Below, piece by piece: positions 1 through 8,687 of a stretch of DNA of 64,000 bases. The stretch lies in contig JADKJR010000007.1 in NCBI GenBank assembly GCA_016720925.1, positions 62,001 to 126,000 of the forward strand. The letters run 5' to 3'. The position numbers and the translations under genes are program-made. The notes beneath the pieces were generated by a model, which saw nothing but the letters and a program-made list of their open reading frames with translations, was not told the DNA's origin and made no database searches. Every line of letters begins with the position of its first letter. The first letter of the stretch is position 1. The stretch comes from Betaproteobacteria bacterium. GTDB lineage: Bacteria > Pseudomonadota > Gammaproteobacteria > Burkholderiales > Usitatibacteraceae.

Positions 1-1
1 A

Positions 2-340
2 ACCGAGAATGGATCAACGTACGATGATGTGGTTGCCGCCGATGGCAGTATTCAGGACGTTTCGCGCAGCCGATATCTGGCCCGGCATTTGAATGCCGTA
101 AGAGACGCACTGGACAACGGGATTCCATTAAAGGGTTATTTTGCGTGGAGTCTTCTGGACAATTTCGAGTGGGCGGAAGGGTATATTCGACGCTTTGGTT
201 TGATTCATGTTGATTTTCTTACACAGAAACGCAGGCTCAAACAAAGCGGCAAGTGGTTTCGCGCATTCCTGAAGGCCCCATCGAACCAGCAGGCGCAATT
301 GCCGCCGCGTTCCGAGGGTGTCACGCATGCGCCGACGTAG
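2..340 (+). CDS. beta-glucosidase, glycoside hydrolase family 1 (C-terminal part only)
   Basis: This is the 3' end of a GH1 beta-glucosidase whose start lies outside the window. The first codons read T-E-N-G, the strand-7 motif whose Glu is the catalytic nucleophile of retaining GH1 enzymes. Further on, GYFAWSLLDNFEWAEGY and RFGLIHVDF are hallmark GH1 C-terminal motifs that form the aglycone/glycone site and the last barrel strand. The enzyme would release glucose from cellobiose-like or aryl beta-glucosides, probably in the cytoplasm. It sits just upstream of a sugar ABC importer on the same strand, which suggests that it hydrolyses the imported disaccharide. The last 20 or so residues (Gln/Pro rich) are not conserved family sequence. 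The reading frame is unbroken from base 2 to the stop. Confidence 0.93.
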   Translation, partial: TENGSTYDDVVAADGSIQDVSRSRYLARHLNAVRDALDNGIPLKGYFAWSLLDNFEWAEGYIRRFGLIHVDFLTQKRRLKQSGKWFRAFLKAPSNQQAQLPPRSEGVTHAPT

Positions 341-465
341 TGTGAACCCCTTGTTTCCCACGGCAAATATGCTGAAAGTGAAGAGTTTTCAGCTGGCGGA
401 TGCATGATGTCATCCCGCTGCGCGTCCTTTGCGCGAATAACAGGATGGAAGAGGGGAGTGTCAAT

Positions 466-1704
466 ATGAATCAAGCGAAGGTTGCAGCCGTTGCGCTCAT
501 GGCCATTGCATTTTGTTCCGGCGTACATGCAGATGCCCCAAAAGCAGAAGTCATCCATTGGTGGACATCCGGTGGCGAGTCAGCGGCGGTCAAGACGATC
601 GCCGAAGCCTATCGATCCGCAGGCGGTGTTTGGGTTGATACGGCGATCGCGGTAGGCGAACAGGCACGCTCGGTTACCGTCAATCGCATCGTAGGCGGCA
701 ATCCGCCGACCGCAGCCCAGTTCAATACCACGAAGCAATTTCTTGATATGGTCGAGCAGGGCGTTCTGAACAATGTCGATCAGGTAGCGATCAAAGACGG
801 GTGGGAAAAATTTCTTCCGGAAACCGTGCTGAATGTGGTTCGGGTCAAAGGTCATTTTTACGCCGCACCAGTAAGCATTCATATGCCGACTTGGATCTGG
901 TACTCCAAGGCCGCCTTCAAGAAAGCGGGCATCACGGGTGAACCCAAAACGGTCGATGAGCTTTTTGCGGCGCTGGATAAACTGAAAACCGCTGGAATCA
1001 TTCCTCTCGCCCATGGAGGACAGGCCTGGCAAGAAAATATTCTCTTTACGGCAATTCTTGCCAATCTGGGTGGAAAGGAGTTGTACCTGAAAATCCTGCG
1101 AGACCGTGATCCGATTGCGGTGAAATCGGAGGCGTTCAAAAAGGTACTAGTCACGTTCAAACGCTTGCGCGGATACGTTGACAATGGCGCCCCCGGCCGC
1201 CACTGGAATGATGCGACCGCGCTGCTTATTACCGGGCGGGCAGGAATACAGATCATGGGAGACTGGGCGAAGGGTGAATTCTCCAATGCCAATCAAGTGC
1301 CGGGCCGGGATTTTGGCTGTATCGCGGGCTTCGGGGCGAATTCGCCATACATCATTCAGGGAGATGTCTTCGTCTTTCCGAAATCCAAGGATCCCAATGC
1401 CGCAAGAGCCCAAATGCTGATGGCGAGTGTCATTACGGCGCCTGCCACACAAGTGCAGTTCAGCATCAAGAAGGGATCACTCCCGATCCGGACGGACGTC
1501 GACTCGTCCAAAATGGATCTCTGCGCCAGACAAGGGCTCGAGATCATGAAAGACAAATCGCGGCAGCTTGGCAATGGTGAAATCTATTTGAGTCCCGACC
1601 AGAACGGCGCGCTTGCCGACATTCTGACCGCCTACTGGAACAAAGATATCGCCATTGAGAAAGTGCAGCGCGACATTCTGGCTGCGCTCAAGGATGGACA
1701 ATAG
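466..1704 (+). CDS. sugar ABC transporter periplasmic substrate-binding protein (family 1)
   Basis: Predicted extracellular solute-binding protein of the family 1 (MalE/glucose-mannose-binding) type, about 412 residues. The chosen ATG has a strong Shine-Dalgarno (GAGGGGAG, 7 bases upstream). It is followed by a Sec signal peptide ending near A-D-A (about residue 23); an in-frame ATG 66 bases earlier lacks these features. The mature start contains E-V-I-H-W-W-T-S-G-G-E, typical of glucose/mannose-binding proteins of Proteobacteria. It delivers sugar to the two permeases and the ATPase that follow. About 130 bases separate it from the first permease, so the operon has a loose joint there. Substrate is inferred from neighbouring beta-glucosidase genes (glucose or beta-glucosides) and cannot be read from the sequence. 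Confidence 0.92.
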   Translation: MNQAKVAAVALMAIAFCSGVHADAPKAEVIHWWTSGGESAAVKTIAEAYRSAGGVWVDTAIAVGEQARSVTVNRIVGGNPPTAAQFNTTKQFLDMVEQGVLNNVDQVAIKDGWEKFLPETVLNVVRVKGHFYAAPVSIHMPTWIWYSKAAFKKAGITGEPKTVDELFAALDKLKTAGIIPLAHGGQAWQENILFTAILANLGGKELYLKILRDRDPIAVKSEAFKKVLVTFKRLRGYVDNGAPGRHWNDATALLITGRAGIQIMGDWAKGEFSNANQVPGRDFGCIAGFGANSPYIIQGDVFVFPKSKDPNAARAQMLMASVITAPATQVQFSIKKGSLPIRTDVDSSKMDLCARQGLEIMKDKSRQLGNGEIYLSPDQNGALADILTAYWNKDIAIEKVQRDILAALKDGQ

Positions 1705-1833
1705 CGGTGTCCGAAAGGTGAGGAGCCTGCCGATGGGTGGCGTCGATTGCGATTCTCGCTGTGCGTGCGTCGACATTTGCCATGCGCGGAGCCGGGGAAA
1801 GGCTCATCGATCTGGCTCGCCGGGGCATCTCGG

Positions 1834-2739
1834 GTGAATGCGGTGAGGCAAAGCTACGCGAACATCTTCAAGAAGAGCGTGCCGTGGACAGCGCTGGTAC
1901 CGATGGCAATTACGGTCATCGTCGGTTACCTGGGCACGGCGATCTGGACCTTGAAGGTGTCTGTCAGCAGTTCCCGGACGTTTCCCGTCGATGATTTTGT
2001 TGGGCTGGCCCAGTACGTGCGACTGTTTGGCAATGATCGCTGGTTACTTTCGCTCGAGAATCTGGCGCTCTATGGCGTGATTTTCATCCTCGCGACAATG
2101 ATTATTGGTCTGCTACTGGCGATCTTCATCGACCAAAAGGTTGCCGGGGAAGGCGTTTTGCGCACGGTTTTTCTCTATCCCTATGCGATGTCTTTCGTCG
2201 CGACCGGCCTCGTCTGGCAATGGGTCCTGAATCCAGGCAGCGGCATTCAGGATGCCGTCCGTCGCATGGGCTTTCCCGACTTCACATTTGACTGGATCGT
2301 CAATCAGGATATGGTCATATACACCATCGTCATCGCCACCGTGTGGCAGGCGGCAGGGCTGGTGATGGCCATGTTTCTCGCGGGCCTGCGTGGTATTGAC
2401 GACGATATCTGGAAGGCTACCCGTATTGACGGGATTCCCGCGTGGCGCGTATACGTGTCAATTGTCCTGCCGATGCTGGGCCCGACGATCGCAACAGTGT
2501 TCGTGCTGCTTAGCACCGCTGTGATCAAGCTGTTTGATTCCGTTGTTTCCATGACGCAGGGCGGCCCGGGTACGGCCAGCGAAGTCCCCACAAAATTCAT
2601 CATGGATCATTTGTTTGGACGGGCAAACATTGCTTTGGCCTCGGCAGCATCGATCGTTATGCTGTTGACCGTAATAGCCATTGTGGCGCCAATTCTGTAT
2701 GCCCGCAGCCGGGCTTTGAAGCGCGCTGGCAGCCAATGA
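1834..2739 (+). CDS. sugar ABC transporter permease (MalF/UgpA type)
   Basis: Inner-membrane permease of the binding-protein-dependent sugar importer. About six hydrophobic segments are visible, beginning with VPMAITVIVGYLGTAIW. The EAA-type cytoplasmic loop that docks on the ATPase is seen as ATRIDGIPAWRVYVSIVLP. The GTG at 1834 is chosen because conserved sequence begins there; the frame stays open 87 bases further upstream (to 1747) and a GTG at 1843 is also possible, so the start is uncertain. Its stop overlaps the start of the next permease by four bases (ATGA), indicating translational coupling and a heterodimeric transmembrane pair. Confidence 0.9.
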   Translation: MNAVRQSYANIFKKSVPWTALVPMAITVIVGYLGTAIWTLKVSVSSSRTFPVDDFVGLAQYVRLFGNDRWLLSLENLALYGVIFILATMIIGLLLAIFIDQKVAGEGVLRTVFLYPYAMSFVATGLVWQWVLNPGSGIQDAVRRMGFPDFTFDWIVNQDMVIYTIVIATVWQAAGLVMAMFLAGLRGIDDDIWKATRIDGIPAWRVYVSIVLPMLGPTIATVFVLLSTAVIKLFDSVVSMTQGGPGTASEVPTKFIMDHLFGRANIALASAASIVMLLTVIAIVAPILYARSRALKRAGSQ

Positions 2740-3626
2740 GTCAGGCACACCCTTTGCAAAGCCACGCCCGGCGCAGGTGGCTGCAGCCGGGAAAAATTGG
2801 CGTTTACGTGTTTCTCGTTTGCTCGGCACTGTTCTTTCTTGCCCCGCTTTACATCATGCTGGCAACCTCCTTCAAGCCAATGGAAGAAATTCGGCTGGGG
2901 AACATTTTTTCCCTGCCTGTGGAAGTGACATTTGAACCATGGCGCCTGGCCTGGAGTGATGCCTGTACGGGCGTTGCGTGCGAGGGCATTCGCGGGGGCT
3001 TCTGGAATTCCGTGATGATTGTCATCCCAAGTACGATCTTGCCTATCTTGGTGGGAGCGGTTAACGGTTATGCGCTCGCAATGTGGCGGCCGCGTGGCGG
3101 AAACATTCTATTTGGCGCGCTCATGTTGGGTGCATTCATTCCTGTGCAAGTAATGATGTTTCCCCTGGTGCGCGTGCTCGGCAGCGTGGGCCTGTTCGGC
3201 TCTTTGCCGGGTATCGTGTTGATCCATCTTATTTTTAGCATGCCGATCATGACGCTCTTGTTTCGCAACTATTACGCGTCGATCCCGGAAGAACTCTTCA
3301 AGGCGGCTCGCGTGGATGGTGGCGGGTTCTTCAGGATCTTTGTTGCAGTCATCCTGCCTATGTCGACGCCCATTATCGTTGTCGCGGCTATCATGCAGGT
3401 GACCGGCGTGTGGAACGACTACATTCTCGGGCTTGTCTTCGCGGGGCGCGAAAACATGCCGATGACGGTCCAGTTGAATAACGTGATCAACACCACGACG
3501 GGGGCGCGCCTCTACAACGTAAACATGGCGGCCACCATCCTGACCTCGCTCGTGCCACTGACCATTTACTTCCTGTCCGGGCGCTGGTTTGTACGCGGAA
3601 TTACTGCTGGCGCGGTTAAGGGTTAA
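2736..3626 (+). CDS. sugar ABC transporter permease (MalG/UgpE type)
   Basis: Second inner-membrane subunit of the importer, 296 residues. The N-terminal TM segment (VFLVCSALFFLAPLYIMLATSFK) is typical of MalG-like proteins. The coupling loop is present as AARVDGGGFFRIFVAVILP. The C-terminal GRWFVRGITAGAVKG is the conserved end of the family. Coupled to the upstream permease by an ATGA overlap and followed after 9 bases by the ATPase gene, so the four-component transporter is one transcription unit. No sign of decay. Confidence 0.94.
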   Translation: MSQAHPLQSHARRRWLQPGKIGVYVFLVCSALFFLAPLYIMLATSFKPMEEIRLGNIFSLPVEVTFEPWRLAWSDACTGVACEGIRGGFWNSVMIVIPSTILPILVGAVNGYALAMWRPRGGNILFGALMLGAFIPVQVMMFPLVRVLGSVGLFGSLPGIVLIHLIFSMPIMTLLFRNYYASIPEELFKAARVDGGGFFRIFVAVILPMSTPIIVVAAIMQVTGVWNDYILGLVFAGRENMPMTVQLNNVINTTTGARLYNVNMAATILTSLVPLTIYFLSGRWFVRGITAGAVKG

Positions 3627-3635
3627 GGGATAGCC

Positions 3636-4709
3636 ATGTCAAAAGTCTGTATCCGCAAGCTCACCGTTGCCATTGAAGGTGCCGAGATCATCACGGCGCT
3701 TGATCTCGATGTGGCCGAAAGTGAGTTTCTGGTATTGCTCGGGCCATCTGGATGCGGCAAGTCGACGTTGCTCCATGCCGTTGCCGGGTTGATCGACGCG
3801 CAGTCTGGAAGTATCGAAATCGGTGGCGTCGACGTGACGGAGGCCGATCCAAGCGAGCGGAATATCGGCATGGTGTTTCAGTCCTACGCGCTTTATCCGA
3901 CAATGACCGTGGAGAGGAATCTTTCGTTCGGATTGAAAATAAAAGGTATGCCCAAGGTGGAGATAGAACGCCGCGTGAATCGGGCTGCGGAGATGCTTCA
4001 GCTCGGTAGCATGCTGAAACGCAAGCCATCGCAGCTATCCGGTGGGCAGCGCCAACGTGTCGCCATTGGGCGTGCCTTGGTGAAAGAAGCGGGGGTGTTT
4101 CTGTTTGATGAGCCCTTGTCGAATCTTGACGCCAAGCTTCGTGCCGAGTTGAGGCGTGAGATAAAACTTCTGCACAAGCAACTGCGGTCAACGATGATCT
4201 ATGTAACCCATGACCAGGCCGAGGCGATGACGCTCGCGACTCGCATGGTCGTGATGCGCGGTGGCAAGGTGCTGCAAATTGGCGTTCCCGCCGATGTATA
4301 TGAAAGGCCCGATAATTTGTTCGTCGCAGGTTTCCTGGGGGCACCGGGCATGAACTTCATCACCGGCACGCTTCAATCCGACGGGCAACAAATAAAGTTT
4401 GTATCCGCCAACTTAACCGTGGACGTTTCTGCCTACAAATTCAGAATGTCATCCCCGAGCGGCACGAAAGTTATTCTTGGAATTCGGCCCGAGCACATAC
4501 GTGTCGGGACCCAGGTTGGCATGCGTGGTGTGGTCTCACTTATCGAGTCCATGGGCAATCATCACGTGGTCTGGATGGATTGCCTCGGGCAGACCATGGC
4601 GGGAATCGTTCAGGATCTGGAGGCAATCCGTCTGGAAGATAACGTATATTTTGAGATTGATGGTGGGCGAATATCCTTGTTTGACCAAATCACGGAGCAG
4701 CGGCTATGA
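3636..4709 (+). CDS. sugar ABC transporter ATP-binding protein (MsmK/UgpC/MalK type)
   Basis: Cytoplasmic ATPase that drives the importer, 357 residues. Walker A GPSGCGKST lies near residues 35-45; the ABC signature LSGGQRQR, Walker B VFLFDEPLSNLD and switch His (YVTHDQAEAM) follow in order. The C-terminal third is the OB-fold/TOBE regulatory domain (GIRPEHIRVG) typical of carbohydrate importers, which can bind regulatory proteins. Length matches the family. Position directly after both permeases fixes its role. A gap of about 78 bases separates it from the halogenase-like gene. Confidence 0.94.
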   Translation: MSKVCIRKLTVAIEGAEIITALDLDVAESEFLVLLGPSGCGKSTLLHAVAGLIDAQSGSIEIGGVDVTEADPSERNIGMVFQSYALYPTMTVERNLSFGLKIKGMPKVEIERRVNRAAEMLQLGSMLKRKPSQLSGGQRQRVAIGRALVKEAGVFLFDEPLSNLDAKLRAELRREIKLLHKQLRSTMIYVTHDQAEAMTLATRMVVMRGGKVLQIGVPADVYERPDNLFVAGFLGAPGMNFITGTLQSDGQQIKFVSANLTVDVSAYKFRMSSPSGTKVILGIRPEHIRVGTQVGMRGVVSLIESMGNHHVVWMDCLGQTMAGIVQDLEAIRLEDNVYFEIDGGRISLFDQITEQRL

Positions 4710-4787
4710 CCGGCAATATTGAGCGTTCCAACATGCAATCTTTTTGCAGGCCGGCTTTAAATACTTTTGGATAATTGTGGGGGGAGA

Positions 4788-6299
4788 ATGAAAGCAAATC
4801 TGGTGAGAAATATTGTCATTGTGGGCGGCGGGACCGCGGGTTGGATGACCGCTGCGGCGTTTGCAAAGCTTTTAACGCCTGACTACAAGGTGCGCCTGAT
4901 TGAATCCGACGAGATCGGCAGTATTGGCGTCGGCGAAGCTACCATCCCGAACATCAAAATGTTCAATGCCGCGCTCAGCATTGACGAAGATGAATTTCTG
5001 CGAATGACGCAGGGAACCTTCAAGCTCGGCATCGAGTTCGTGAATTGGGGCGCCATTGGTGATAGTTATATCCACGGCTTCGGCAGGCTCGGCCAGGATC
5101 TTGACGCGATAGCATTCCATCACTACTGGTTGCGCATGCGCAAAGAGGGCCGAGCGAAGGAGCTGGGCGCCTATTCGATCAATACCGCCGCGCCAACGCA
5201 AGCCAAGTTCATGCGCTCCCAGCCGGAGATGGCGGGATCGCCGCTGGCCGATATTGTCAACGCATTTCATTTCGATGCGAGTCTCTATGCGCGGTATTTG
5301 CGCGGCTATTCCGAAAAGCGTGGCGTGGTTCGAACGGAAGGCAAGGTCAAGCAGGTGCTGCAACGCGCCGAAGATGGATTCATCGAGGCGGTGGTCCTGG
5401 AGAGCGGCGAAAAGATCGCCGGGGATTTCTTTGTCGATTGTTCCGGTATTCGGGCGCTGCTGATCGGGAAGGCGCTGAATATTCCTTACGAGGACTGGTC
5501 GCACTGGTTGCCGTGTGACCGTGCCATCGCCGTACCCTGCGAGTCCGTGACACCATTGATTCCGTATACACGCTCGACCGCCCATTCAGCAGGCTGGCAG
5601 TGGCGCATTCCCCTGCAGCATCGCATCGGCAACGGGCACGTCTACTCGAGCCGCTTCATGAGTCAGGATGAAGCGACATCAATACTTCTGGGCAACCTGG
5701 ATGGCAAGCAGCTGGCGGAGCCGCGCTACATCCCCTTTGTTCCCGGTCGGCGCAATCGGACATGGCACAAGAACTGTGTTGCAATCGGCCTGTCGAGCGG
5801 GTTCTTCGAGCCTATTGAATCCACCAACATCCATTTGATCCAGACCGCCATTGCGCGAACCGTCGCCATGTTCCCCAGCGCCGGGTTTGACCAGGCCGAC
5901 ATAGATGAATACAACACACAGACGCAGTTTGAATATGAACGCATCCGCGATTTCATCATCCTTCATTACAAGGCGACGCAGCGCGACGACTCACCGTTCT
6001 GGAATCATTGCCGGAACATGGACATTCCCGCGACACTTCAACACAAGATCGACCTGTACAGCAGCAATGGCCGGGTATTTCGCGAAGGCATTGAGCTGTT
6101 CGCCGAACTAAGCTGGGTACAGGTAATGCATGGTCAGCGTATCGAGACGAAGGGATATCATCCGTTTGCTGAACTGCGTTCCAGCGATGAGGTGGCGGAA
6201 TTCGTGGACAACGTTGAACAAGTGATCGCGAAATGCGTGGCGGTCATGCCCACGCAAGCCGAGTTCATTGCTGCACATTGCGCCGCTGACCGGCCATGA
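4788..6299 (+). CDS. flavin-dependent tryptophan-halogenase family protein
   Basis: Predicted FAD-dependent halogenase/monooxygenase-like enzyme, about 503 residues. N-terminal dinucleotide-binding motif G-G-G-T-A-G-W-M (residues 13-20) binds FAD; VGEATIPN and the Lys in GTFKLGIEF correspond to the catalytic-lysine region of PrnA/RebH. The family-defining WxWxIP motif is present as WQWRIP near residue 270. The ATG at 4788 is preferred because GGGGGGAG lies just upstream; an in-frame ATG 21 bases earlier has no such site. Its gene overlaps the next one by four bases (ATGA). In many Proteobacteria such genes lie in carbohydrate-use clusters rather than antibiotic clusters, as here; a substrate other than free tryptophan is likely. 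Substrate is unknown. Confidence 0.88.
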   Translation: MKANLVRNIVIVGGGTAGWMTAAAFAKLLTPDYKVRLIESDEIGSIGVGEATIPNIKMFNAALSIDEDEFLRMTQGTFKLGIEFVNWGAIGDSYIHGFGRLGQDLDAIAFHHYWLRMRKEGRAKELGAYSINTAAPTQAKFMRSQPEMAGSPLADIVNAFHFDASLYARYLRGYSEKRGVVRTEGKVKQVLQRAEDGFIEAVVLESGEKIAGDFFVDCSGIRALLIGKALNIPYEDWSHWLPCDRAIAVPCESVTPLIPYTRSTAHSAGWQWRIPLQHRIGNGHVYSSRFMSQDEATSILLGNLDGKQLAEPRYIPFVPGRRNRTWHKNCVAIGLSSGFFEPIESTNIHLIQTAIARTVAMFPSAGFDQADIDEYNTQTQFEYERIRDFIILHYKATQRDDSPFWNHCRNMDIPATLQHKIDLYSSNGRVFREGIELFAELSWVQVMHGQRIETKGYHPFAELRSSDEVAEFVDNVEQVIAKCVAVMPTQAEFIAAHCAADRP

Positions 6300-7180
6300 G
6301 GCCAACCCCCGTGGGTGGGCTGGCATGGATGGCAAATGCCGCCGTGCGTGCGCTGGGGATCTTGCTTTGTGCGTTGGCGATGCAGTCTGCGCTGTCACAG
6401 CAGCAGCCAGCCTTCAATGTGGCCACCTACAATCTGCGGCTCAATGTTTCGGAAGATGGCGCCAACGCCTGGCCGCATCGGCGCGATGCGGTGAAGGCGC
6501 TCATCCGCTACCACGAATGGGATCTGTTCGGCACCCAGGAGGGCCTGCCCGATCAGATCGATGACCTAGCCGCGATGGAGGGGTTCGCCTATGTGGGCGT
6601 TGGGCGCGACGACGGCAAGCGCGGTGGCGAACATGCCGCGATCTTCTATCGAAAGGCGCGGTTCAGTGTTGAGCGGCATGGAGACTACTGGCTCAGCGAA
6701 ACGCCCGACAAGCCGTCAAAAGGGTGGGATGCGCGCTGCTGTAATCGTCTCGCCACCTGGGCAATGATGCGCGACCGGCAATCCGGCAAAGTCTTCTACG
6801 TGTTTTCGGTGCATTTTGATCATGAGGGCACGGTGGCGCGACGTGAGTCGGCGCACTTGATGCTGCGAAAAATGCGTGAACTCGCCGGTAAGCATCCGCT
6901 GATCTGCCTGGGCGACTTCAATGCGACGCCCGAATCGGAGCCGATCGCCATCATGGCGGGCGGGCTCATCGACGCCTACCGTGTGTCCGAGTCGCCGCCG
7001 TATGGTCCGGCTGGCACATTTAACGATTTCAAACTCGATGCGGAATTGAAAGATCGCATCGACTACATCTTCATTAATTCGCGGGTGAAGGTGCTCAAGT
7101 ATGGCGTGCTCACCGATTCCGCCGGTGCGCGTTTCCCCTCGGACCATTTGCCCGTCGTTGCAAGGGTGACGCTGCGCTGA
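6296..7180 (+). CDS. secreted endonuclease/exonuclease/phosphatase-family hydrolase
   Basis: Metal-dependent phosphoester hydrolase fold (DNase I/sphingomyelinase/inositol phosphatase clan), 294 residues. A signal peptide (hydrophobic stretch around residues 18-34, ending A-L-S) suggests export. Active-site motifs are in canonical order: FGTQEG (metal-binding Glu), CLGDFNATPES (Asp/Asn), DRIDYIFI and SDHLPVVA (catalytic His). Overlaps the upstream halogenase-like gene by ATGA. The family includes nucleases, phosphatases and sphingomyelinases, and the sequence alone does not choose among them. Given the sugar locus, a role in releasing phosphorylated or lipid-linked glycosides is possible but inferred. 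Confidence 0.87.
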   Translation: MRPTPVGGLAWMANAAVRALGILLCALAMQSALSQQQPAFNVATYNLRLNVSEDGANAWPHRRDAVKALIRYHEWDLFGTQEGLPDQIDDLAAMEGFAYVGVGRDDGKRGGEHAAIFYRKARFSVERHGDYWLSETPDKPSKGWDARCCNRLATWAMMRDRQSGKVFYVFSVHFDHEGTVARRESAHLMLRKMRELAGKHPLICLGDFNATPESEPIAIMAGGLIDAYRVSESPPYGPAGTFNDFKLDAELKDRIDYIFINSRVKVLKYGVLTDSAGARFPSDHLPVVARVTLR

Positions 7181-7214
7181 TTCACACGGCAAGCCGCGAT
7201 ATTGAAGATCACTT

Positions 7215-8687
7215 ATGAATACTCTCATTCCCGCTACGCTGCTATTTCCACTGGTGCTGCTCACCAGTCTTATCGCAGGTTGTGGTTCTACCGCAGGTGC
7301 GCCCACCGCTAGCGGTCCTGTCGCGGCAACCGGGCCTTCCGTTGAAACGTGGGTTACCACGGGTGATAAAACGCGTCTCCTCGCGCACGAGGTGGGACTG
7401 GCATTCTCGGTGCGCACGGCGCAGACCGCCAGCATCGATGTGGACCCGGCCCAGCGTTTTCAGACCATGGCCGGCTTTGGTGCATCGATTACCGACTCGT
7501 CCGCCTGGTTGATCCAGAATCGCATGACCGATGCGCAGCGCAACGCACTGTTGCAGGAGTTGTTTGGTCGCGGTCCGGACGGAATCGGCTTCGATTTCAC
7601 CCGGCTCAGTATTGGCGCGTCAGATTTTTCGCGTCAGCACTATTCGTTGGATGACCGTCCGGCCAGTGAAACGGATATGTCGCTGGCCCATTTTTCGATT
7701 GAGGCCAACCGATCTGATCTGCTTCCAGTCGTCAAGCAGGCGTTGGCGATCAATCCCAGGCTGCAAATAATGGCCTCGCCATGGAGTCCCCCGGCGTGGA
7801 TGAAGACGACCGGGAGTTTGATCAAGGGGACTCTCCGTCCTGAAATGTACGACGTGTTTTCCTTGTACATGGTTCGCTATATCGAGGCGTACGCTGCGGA
7901 GGGTGTGCCGGTTTTCGCATTGACGCTGCAAAACGAACCGCATTTCGAGCCGCCTGACTACCCCGGCATGCGTCTGGATCCACCCGCTCGCGCCAAGCTG
8001 ATCGGCCAGCACCTGGGGCCTTTGTTGGCCAAGCGCGGACTGAAGACCCAACTTATTGACTGGGACCACAATTGGGATGAGCCTGGTTCACCGTTGGCGG
8101 TACTTGCGGATCCCGTTGCGTATCCCTATGTCTCCGGCGTTGCGTGGCACTGCTATGCAGGGCAGGTTGCCGTGCAGGCAACCGTGCACGATGCTTTTCC
8201 CAACAAGGATGCCTGGTTTACCGAATGCTCGGGGGGGGAATGGAAACCGCAGTGGCCCGAGACGTTGCCATGGATTGTGCGTAATCTTGTTATCGGCTCG
8301 ACACGCGGCTGGGCCAAGGGTGTTCTGATGTGGAATCTGGCGCTAGATGAAAATCATGGTCCGCACCTGGGCGGATGCACGGACTGCCGGGGCGTGGTTA
8401 CGATCAACTCGGCGAATGGTGAAGTGACGCGCAATATCGAGTATTACGCGCTCGCTCATGCCAGCAAATTCGTGCGGCCGGGCGCGCAACGCATTTACTC
8501 CACCGCTGTCATTGACGGCATCGAGACGGTTGCTTTCCGCAATGCGGATGACGGATCGATTGCGCTGATTGTCTGCAATTCGACTTCGGCGTCGCGGCGT
8601 TTCTCGGTGAGCGCCGATGGGCGGGTATTTGACTATGAGTTGCCGCGAGAAAGCATTGCCACTTTCACGTGGACGCCGGCGCGGTGA
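7215..8687 (+). CDS. glycoside hydrolase family 30 glucosidase, predicted lipoprotein
   Basis: GH30 enzyme (glucosylceramidase / endo-beta-1,6-glucanase type), 490 residues. The N-terminus is a lipoprotein signal peptide with lipobox L-I-A-G-C (Cys 23), so it is probably anchored to the outer membrane. The acid/base Glu is in LQNEP (about residue 241) and the nucleophile Glu in FTECSGG (about residue 337), the standard GH30 pair. PWSPPAWMKT and GFGASITDS are also GH30 signatures. It would cleave beta-1,6-glucan, gentiobiose-like substrates or glucosylceramide outside the cytoplasm. Directly followed by the esterase gene, with overlapping stop and start. Confidence 0.93.
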   Translation: MNTLIPATLLFPLVLLTSLIAGCGSTAGAPTASGPVAATGPSVETWVTTGDKTRLLAHEVGLAFSVRTAQTASIDVDPAQRFQTMAGFGASITDSSAWLIQNRMTDAQRNALLQELFGRGPDGIGFDFTRLSIGASDFSRQHYSLDDRPASETDMSLAHFSIEANRSDLLPVVKQALAINPRLQIMASPWSPPAWMKTTGSLIKGTLRPEMYDVFSLYMVRYIEAYAAEGVPVFALTLQNEPHFEPPDYPGMRLDPPARAKLIGQHLGPLLAKRGLKTQLIDWDHNWDEPGSPLAVLADPVAYPYVSGVAWHCYAGQVAVQATVHDAFPNKDAWFTECSGGEWKPQWPETLPWIVRNLVIGSTRGWAKGVLMWNLALDENHGPHLGGCTDCRGVVTINSANGEVTRNIEYYALAHASKFVRPGAQRIYSTAVIDGIETVAFRNADDGSIALIVCNSTSASRRFSVSADGRVFDYELPRESIATFTWTPAR

